DNA from: JAGNHB01 sp964436005
GTDB taxonomy: Bacteria > Acidobacteriota > JAAYUB01
Assembly: GCA_964436005.1 (NCBI GenBank)
Contig: CAYTBK010000001.1
Coordinates: 47,687 to 111,686 of the forward strand
DNA length: 64,000 nt
Direction of reading: 5' to 3'
Shown: in pieces, positions 58,969 through 64,000 of the stretch
Position numbering within the stretch: position 1 is the first letter of the stretch
Layout: every line of letters starts with the position of its first letter
Notes under the pieces: model-generated
Told to the model about the DNA's origin: nothing
The model's database searches: none
Seen by the model: the letters and a program-made list of their open reading frames with translations, nothing else
Program-made: the position numbers and the translations under genes

Positions 58969-60909
58969 ATGCTGGAACGGATAGACGATCCCTCCGACCT
59001 GAAATCCCTGTCGATGGACGAACTGGATGTCCTCGCCGCGGAAATCCGCGAGCGGATGATCGACGTCGTCTCGAAGAACGGGGGGCACCTGGCCTCCAAC
59101 CTGGGCGTCGTCGAACTCGCCCTGGCCCTGCACTTCGTCTACAGCACCCCGGAAGACAAGATCATCTGGGACGTCTCCCACCAGTGCTATCCCCACAAGC
59201 TCCTCACCGGGCGGCGGGACGTTTTCCACACCCTGCGCACCTACCAGGGGATCACCGGTTTCTGCAACCGGGACGAAAGCCCCCACGACGCCTTCACGGC
59301 GGGCCACGCCTCCACTTCCATCAGCGCGGCCCTGGGAATGGCCGTGGGGCGGGACATCGCCGGCCGGTCGAACAACGTGGTGGCCGTCATCGGCGACGGC
59401 TCCCTGACGGGCGGGATGGCCATGGAAGGCATCAACCAGGCCGGCCACTTGCGCAACAAGCTTCTCATCGTGCTGAACGACAACGAGATGTCCATCTCTT
59501 CCAACGTCGGCGCCTGGTCCGGCTACCTCAAGCGCATCATCGACGGGCAGGTCTACACCGTCTTCGCCCGCGACATGCAGTCCATCCTCAAGAGCATCCC
59601 GGGCATCGGCAACACCCTGTTGAAAACCACGAAAAGCGTCGTGGACGCCATGAAAACCTTCTTCGTGCCCGGCAAGCTGCTGGAGGAGTTGGGACTGCGG
59701 TACCTGGGCCCGGTCAACGGCCACAACATCCCCAAGCTGGTGGAAACGCTGCGCGAGATCAAGGAGATGGACGGGCCCGTCCTCCTGCACGTGGTCACCA
59801 CCAAGGGGAAGGGCTACCCGCCGGCCGAGGAGGACCCCGACAAGTGGCACGGCACCTCCCCGTTCAACATCGCCACCGGCAAGGGGCTGCACCCGGCCGA
59901 ACGGCCCACCTACACGGGCGTCTTCTCCCGGACCATCCGGGAACTGGCGAGGGAGGACAGCCGCCTGGTGGCCGTATCCGCCGCCATGCTCAGCGGAACC
60001 GGACTCATGGCCTTCAAGGAGGAGTTTCCCGAGCGCTGCTTCGACGTCGGCATCGCCGAACAGCACGCCGTGACCTTTGCCGCCGGCCTGGCCGCGGAAG
60101 GCCACCACCCGGTGGTGGCCATCTACTCCACGTTCCTGCAACGCGGCTTCGACCAGGTCTACCACGACGTCTGCCTGATGGGCCTGCCCATCACCTTCAT
60201 CCTCGACCGCGCCGGCATCGTCGGCGACGACGGGCCGACCCACCACGGGCTGTTCGACCTGGCCTACCTGAGAATCCTGCCGGGCCTCACCGTCATGGCC
60301 CCGGCGAACGAGGACGAATTGCGGCACATGCTGTACACCGCCACCCGCACCAACGGGCCGGTGGCCATCCGCTTCCCGAGGGGGATGGGCCTGGGCGTAC
60401 CCATGGATTCCCCCCCGCGGGAAATCCCTCTCGGAAAAGGGGAAGTGCTCCGGCAAGGCCACGACGTCACCCTGGTCGCCCTGGGCAGCATGGTGCAGCC
60501 GGCGTTGCAGGCCGCCGCCGCCCTGGAGCGCAAGGGCATCAGCAGCACCGTGGTGAACGCCCGTTTCGTCAAACCCATGGACGTCAACCTGCTGCGTTCG
60601 GTCTGCGAAGGTCGCCCCGTGGTCTCCATCGAAGAGGGCTGCCTGCCCGGCGGCTTCGGCAGCGCGGTCATGGAAGCATTGCAGGAGGAAGGGATTCTCG
60701 CCGCCGGCGTCCTCCGCCTGGGCGTGCCGGACCGGATCATCCCCCACGGCGACCCGCGCATCCTCCTCGCCGGCTGCCAACTGGACGCCGAAGGCATCAC
60801 CGAGCGGGTCAAGGCGTTTCTCGAACATCCACCATGGCAAAAGAAAGAATCGACAACCTCCTGGTCTCACGAGGACTGGCGGAAACGCGCAGCAAGGCAC
60901 AGGCGCTGA
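58969..60909 (+). CDS. dxs: 1-deoxy-D-xylulose-5-phosphate synthase
   Basis: 646 residues from ATG 58969 behind AGGAGG. This thiamin-diphosphate enzyme condenses pyruvate and glyceraldehyde 3-phosphate, the first step of the MEP isoprenoid pathway. GGHLASNLGVVEL, WDVSHQCYPHKLLTG, AGHASTSISAALGMA, GDGSLTGGMAMEGIN (TPP/Mg site), and DVGIAEQHAVTFAAG, DRAGIVGDDGPTHHG are all present. HQCYPHKLLTG has Cys where most DXS have Gly/Ala. The last 25 residues form a polar, Trp-rich tail that overlaps tlyA by 76 bases. Confidence 0.96.
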   Translation: MLERIDDPSDLKSLSMDELDVLAAEIRERMIDVVSKNGGHLASNLGVVELALALHFVYSTPEDKIIWDVSHQCYPHKLLTGRRDVFHTLRTYQGITGFCNRDESPHDAFTAGHASTSISAALGMAVGRDIAGRSNNVVAVIGDGSLTGGMAMEGINQAGHLRNKLLIVLNDNEMSISSNVGAWSGYLKRIIDGQVYTVFARDMQSILKSIPGIGNTLLKTTKSVVDAMKTFFVPGKLLEELGLRYLGPVNGHNIPKLVETLREIKEMDGPVLLHVVTTKGKGYPPAEEDPDKWHGTSPFNIATGKGLHPAERPTYTGVFSRTIRELAREDSRLVAVSAAMLSGTGLMAFKEEFPERCFDVGIAEQHAVTFAAGLAAEGHHPVVAIYSTFLQRGFDQVYHDVCLMGLPITFILDRAGIVGDDGPTHHGLFDLAYLRILPGLTVMAPANEDELRHMLYTATRTNGPVAIRFPRGMGLGVPMDSPPREIPLGKGEVLRQGHDVTLVALGSMVQPALQAAAALERKGISSTVVNARFVKPMDVNLLRSVCEGRPVVSIEEGCLPGGFGSAVMEALQEEGILAAGVLRLGVPDRIIPHGDPRILLAGCQLDAEGITERVKAFLEHPPWQKKESTTSWSHEDWRKRAARHRR

Positions 60910-61589
60910 TCATGGCCGGGCTGGTGGTTTCCGGCGGACGGAAGCTGGAGAAGCCCGGCCTGCGCATCGACGCCGACTCGCCCCTCCGCCTGCTCGGGGA
61001 CGACTGCCCCTTCGTCGGCCGCGGGGGGCTGAAGTTGTCGCATGCCCTCGCAACATTCCATCTGGACGTCAAGGATGCCGTCTGCCTGGATGTGGGCTGC
61101 TCCACCGGCGGCTTCACGGACTGCCTGCTGCAAAACGGGGCCCGCCACGTCTACGGGATCGACGTGGGGAAGGCGCAGCTCCACTGGAAACTCCGCACCG
61201 ACCCGAGAGTGACCCTGCGCGAAGGGGTCAACGCCCGGTACATGCAACCCGAGGACTTCCCCGGCGTCGTTTTCGACATCGTCGTGATGGACGTGTCGTT
61301 TATTTCCCAGACCTGCATCCTGCCGGCGATCAAGGCGCTGCTCCAGGCGAACGGTCGGGCCGACGCCCGGCTGGTTACGCTCGTCAAGCCCCAGTTCGAG
61401 GCCCGCCCGGGCGATATCGGGAAAGGCGGGATCGTGCAGGAGGAACCGGTGCGCCGTAAAGCGTTGGAGAAAGTGGAAAACGCCGCCCGGGAAATGGGCT
61501 TCCTCCCCCTGGACTCCACGCTCTCGCCCATCACCGGCGCGGACGGCAACGTCGAGTTCCTGCTGTTCATGAAAGGAGATTTCGCTTGA
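60834..61589 (+). CDS. tlyA: TlyA-family rRNA methyltransferase
   Basis: 251 residues. An S4 RNA-binding domain (about 1-60: RIDNLLVSRGLAETRSKAQA) is followed by an FtsJ-like methyltransferase with DVGCSTGGFTDCLLQNGA (motif I), YGIDVGKAQLHWKL and the catalytic-type MDVSFIS. In characterised members it 2'-O-methylates rRNA cytidines. The ATG at 60834 lies 76 bases inside dxs, so translation is coupled. The stop overlaps the nadK TTG. Confidence 0.93.
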   Translation: MAKERIDNLLVSRGLAETRSKAQALIMAGLVVSGGRKLEKPGLRIDADSPLRLLGDDCPFVGRGGLKLSHALATFHLDVKDAVCLDVGCSTGGFTDCLLQNGARHVYGIDVGKAQLHWKLRTDPRVTLREGVNARYMQPEDFPGVVFDIVVMDVSFISQTCILPAIKALLQANGRADARLVTLVKPQFEARPGDIGKGGIVQEEPVRRKALEKVENAAREMGFLPLDSTLSPITGADGNVEFLLFMKGDFA

Positions 61590-62479
61590 ACCACGCGCAG
61601 TTTTCCCATGTCGCCCTCTACATGAAAACCCTGTCCGGAGCGTTTGCGGAACCCCTCCGCAACCTGCTGGGGCTTTTTTCCGAGCGGGGCATCTCCGTCA
61701 AGGTGGAAGACCGGGCCAAGCCGCTGCTCGAGACGGTGCTGCCCGCCGACGTCACTTCGCGAATCGTTTTTTTCGTCCCGGAAAGCCTGCCCGAGGAGAC
61801 CGATTTGGCTGTTGTACTCGGCGGCGACGGCACAATGCTCCGGGTGGTCCGTTCGCTGGGCGCCCGGGCCCTGCCCGTGGTGGGAATCAATTTCGGCTCG
61901 CTCGGCTTCCTGACGGAAGTGGCCCGGGAGGAGATGATCCCGTCCCTGGAGCAGATACTGGAAGGGAACTTCCGCCTGGAGAAGCGCCTGCGCGTGGATG
62001 TCCGGCTTCTGCGCGAAGGCGGCACGGCCTGCGAATTCCTGGCCCTCAACGAAGCGGTTCTGACCAAGGGGGCCCTGGCCCGCATCATCCGGGTGGACAT
62101 CACGGTGGGCCCCCATTTCCTGTCTTCCTACAACGCCGACGGTTTCATCGTCTCCACGCCCACCGGCTCCACCGCCTACGCCCTGTCGGCGGGCGGCCCC
62201 ATCGTCACCCCCCAGGGGCGCAGCCTCGTCCTGGCCCCCATCTGCCCCCACACCCTCACCCACCGCCCCATCGTGCTGGACGCCGCGGAACCCGTGCGGG
62301 TCCGCCTCGTCGCCGGCGAGGACGTCACCGTCACCGTGGACGGGCAGGTCGGGGCCCCGGTCCTGCCGGGCGACACGGTGGAGATTTCCGTTTCCCCCCA
62401 CGACGCCCGGGTCCTGATCCCGAATTCCGTCAATTTCTTCGACGTTCTTCGCCGCAAGCTGTCCTGGGGCCGGGGCTAG
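61586..62479 (+). CDS. nadK: NAD kinase
   Basis: 297 residues. VVLGGDGTMLRVVR holds the GGDG motif, and FGSLGFLTE and STPTGSTAYALSAGGPI complete the NAD-binding signature. It phosphorylates NAD to NADP. The start is TTG 61586, sharing TTGA with the tlyA stop, with AAGGAG eight bases upstream. It is the last gene of the dxs-tlyA-nadK unit, an order common in many bacteria. Confidence 0.95.
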   Translation: MNHAQFSHVALYMKTLSGAFAEPLRNLLGLFSERGISVKVEDRAKPLLETVLPADVTSRIVFFVPESLPEETDLAVVLGGDGTMLRVVRSLGARALPVVGINFGSLGFLTEVAREEMIPSLEQILEGNFRLEKRLRVDVRLLREGGTACEFLALNEAVLTKGALARIIRVDITVGPHFLSSYNADGFIVSTPTGSTAYALSAGGPIVTPQGRSLVLAPICPHTLTHRPIVLDAAEPVRVRLVAGEDVTVTVDGQVGAPVLPGDTVEISVSPHDARVLIPNSVNFFDVLRRKLSWGRG

Positions 62480-62494
62480 CCGGCCCGCCGCCGG

Positions 62495-63472
62495 TCAGCG
62501 GCAGACTTCCCGCAGGAAGGCCGCGGCCCGCCGTTCCGACCAGTAGCCGCCGCCCGTCTTGCCCATCTCCATGAAACCGACGTGGCCGCCGTGGCGGGGC
62601 GCCTCCAGGAAAAGGCAAGGGCTGGCCGCCGCGACTGCTGAGGGGAAGCACTCCTCGGGCAGGAAGGGGTCGTCCTGCGCGCTGAGAATCAGGGTCGGAA
62701 CCTCGATGCCGGGCAGCACCGGCAGGGCGGAAGCTCTCCGCCAGTAGTCCTCCGCGTCCCGGAAACCGTTGAGCGGGGCCGTGTAGCGGTTGTCGAAGGA
62801 CCGCAGGTCCCGGACACCCTCCAGACCGTCGACGCTGACCGCCCGGGGGTACAGCGCGGCCTTCCCCCGGATCTTGCGCCGGAAACTCCTCATGAACCTT
62901 TTGAGGTAGACGCGGTTGGCGGGAGCGTGGATCCGGTTCACCGCCGCCGCCAGGTCGCAGGGCGGCGACACCGCCACCCCGGCCGCCACCGGCCCGGGGA
63001 AGCGGGTGCCCCTCTCGCCGAGGTACTTGAGCAGCAGGTTTCCCCCCAGGGAGAACCCGACCAGGGCGATCTTCTCGTACTTCCCCTCCCGCGAGGCCCG
63101 GCCGACCACGGCGTCCAGGTCCTCCACCGCCCCGGCGTGGTAGAACCGGGGCAGCCGGTTCGGTTCCGGTCCGCACCCTCGCATGGTCCAGGCCAGGGTG
63201 TCGTACCCTGCCCGGTTCAGCACCTGGCCCATGGCCCGGACATACCAGCGCCGCCCGTCCCCTTCCATTCCGTGCGAAAGGACGGCCAGGGCGGTGCGGC
63301 CTTCCCCCTGGGACCAGTCGAGGTCCAGAAAGTCCCCGTCCGGCAGTTCCAGGCGCTCGCGCCGGCAGGGCGAATCGGCCACCCTCCGGAACAGGGTGGG
63401 CCAGACGGTCTGCAGGTGGCCGCTCCGCAACAGGAAAGGCGGACGGTATCCGGACGGTTCGATCAGTGGCAT
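62495..63472 (-). CDS. YheT-family alpha/beta hydrolase
   Basis: 325 residues. SGHLQTVWPTLFR near the start, LSHGMEGDGRRWYVRAM (oxyanion region), WTMRGCG, nucleophile Ser in LVGFSLGGN, Asp in LSAQDDPFLP and the final His in PRHGGHVGFM give a complete catalytic triad in the YheT/ABHD-like order. Esterase or lipase activity is expected, but the substrate is unknown. It converges on nadK. Confidence 0.88.
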   Translation of the reverse strand: MPLIEPSGYRPPFLLRSGHLQTVWPTLFRRVADSPCRRERLELPDGDFLDLDWSQGEGRTALAVLSHGMEGDGRRWYVRAMGQVLNRAGYDTLAWTMRGCGPEPNRLPRFYHAGAVEDLDAVVGRASREGKYEKIALVGFSLGGNLLLKYLGERGTRFPGPVAAGVAVSPPCDLAAAVNRIHAPANRVYLKRFMRSFRRKIRGKAALYPRAVSVDGLEGVRDLRSFDNRYTAPLNGFRDAEDYWRRASALPVLPGIEVPTLILSAQDDPFLPEECFPSAVAAASPCLFLEAPRHGGHVGFMEMGKTGGGYWSERRAAAFLREVCR

Positions 63473-63685
63473 GAAGTCTCCAACAATTTTTTTTCCGGCC
63501 CCCGGGCGTTTCCCATCGGCACGAAACGATATTTATACCATCATCACCGGCCTTTCAGCCAGGCACTGTTCCCCCGCCGGCCTTTCCGGCAACATTTTCC
63601 GCTGCGCCATCGTAGACGGCGTCTTCCCGAAGGAGCCGCGGCCGGGCCCGGCACCGGAAACGGGAAGGTCACAGGAGAACCCCCG

Positions 63686-64000
63686 ATGTCCATCCGCTCG
63701 CTGACACTGCTCTGCCTGGCGCTCGCCTTCGCGCCCGCCCTCCAAGCCAAAAAACCGCAGAAGGACGGGCCCGCGGCCCGAGGGACGACCGCCGTCCCCT
63801 GCACCTCGCTGCCAGTCAAGGTCGACGGCCATGTGGAAGAAGAGGCCTGGGAGAATGCCTGCCGTCTGGAGCTCGGCTACGAGGTCAGCCCGGGGGAAAA
63901 CATCCCGGCCCGGGTCAGGACAGAGGTTTTCATCCTCTATGACAAGAAGAACGTCTATTTCGCCTTCAAGGCCTACGACCCCGACCCGAAGAGCATCCGG
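63686..64000 (+). CDS. Secreted CBM9/DUF5916-like protein, cut by right edge
   Basis: Only the first 105 residues are visible. A signal peptide (about 1-21, ending LQA) is followed by a basic linker. PVKVDGHVEEEAWENA then starts a carbohydrate-binding-module-9-like domain, with RVRTEVFILYDKKNVYFAFK and AYDPDPKSIR. In Acidobacteriota and Bacteroidota this opening usually leads to a large DUF5916 outer-membrane-type barrel. That continuation is inference. AGGAGA lies before the ATG. Confidence 0.75.
   Translation, partial: MSIRSLTLLCLALAFAPALQAKKPQKDGPAARGTTAVPCTSLPVKVDGHVEEEAWENACRLELGYEVSPGENIPARVRTEVFILYDKKNVYFAFKAYDPDPKSIR

Overview
The window is GC-rich, densely packed DNA, apparently from a Gram-negative, double-membrane bacterium. 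Evidence for the outer membrane is a TonB-dependent receptor, a SurA-like chaperone, a lipoprotein and an O-antigen-ligase-like protein. The mix of a BlaI/M56 pair, DUF1573, DUF4388 (PATAN) and DUF4342 proteins, a CBM9/DUF5916-like protein and an HDOD-containing chemosensory cluster suggests Acidobacteriota or a neighbouring phylum. That placement is inference. I saw no rRNA, tRNA, CRISPR array, insertion sequence or prophage. At 58063-58162 there is a run of 100 N flanked by identical 55-base ends, so this is a scaffold from an assembly.

Layout. 1-6.4 kb: end of an exopolysaccharide locus (sugar-transferase-like membrane protein cut by the left edge, O-antigen ligase/polymerase, heparinase II/III-like lyase, methyltransferase). 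6.4-9.8 kb: phospholipid synthase, cyclic-nucleotide/DUF4388 regulator and aspS, leftward. 10-11.5 kb: a small secreted protein, then about 1 kb of non-coding DNA with REP-like repeats. 11.5-14.2 kb: BlaI-type repressor and M56 metalloprotease behind tandem operator-like dyads. 14.3-17.8 kb: leftward exported proteins, including a DUF1573 protein and a fungal-like M35 lysine-specific endopeptidase. 17.9-21.7 kb: rightward phoH, ddl, a RING-finger/multi-TM protein and the tiny ribosomal protein bTHX. 21.8-24 kb: TonB receptor.

24.3-33.6 kb is one leftward block: rpsP, khpA, rimM, trmD, rplS, terminator, rnhB, a giant TPR protein, a small membrane protein, thiE, thiC and a HAD phosphatase. A STAS protein is divergent from it. 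34.1-43.1 kb is a leftward chemosensory operon (cheA, cheW, cheR, cheD, HDOD, cheY, cheX, a second cheD lacking its catalytic cysteine, cheB) that runs into pyrF and a TPR protein. It has no chemoreceptor and no flagellar gene. 43.3-47.6 kb: arylsulfotransferase with a C-terminal dockerin, a Gly/Ala/Thr-rich exported protein and a YgeY-like M20 hydrolase.

47.8-57.8 kb, rightward: DUF4342 protein, SurA-like isomerase, mutS, methyltransferase, GAF/HD-GYP c-di-GMP phosphodiesterase, a large hybrid kinase and a response regulator. The last three look like one signalling module. 57.9-58.8 kb: a His-rich metal-transporter-like protein split by the assembly gap. 59-62.5 kb: dxs-tlyA-nadK operon with overlapping genes. 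Then a YheT-type hydrolase and the start of a CBM9/DUF5916-like secreted protein cut by the right edge.

The most unusual items are the arylsulfotransferase-dockerin fusion, the active/inactive CheD pair, the M56 frame with a strong internal start, the bacterial aspzincin protease, and the RING-finger membrane protein coupled to ddl. Most of the rest is ordinary housekeeping.
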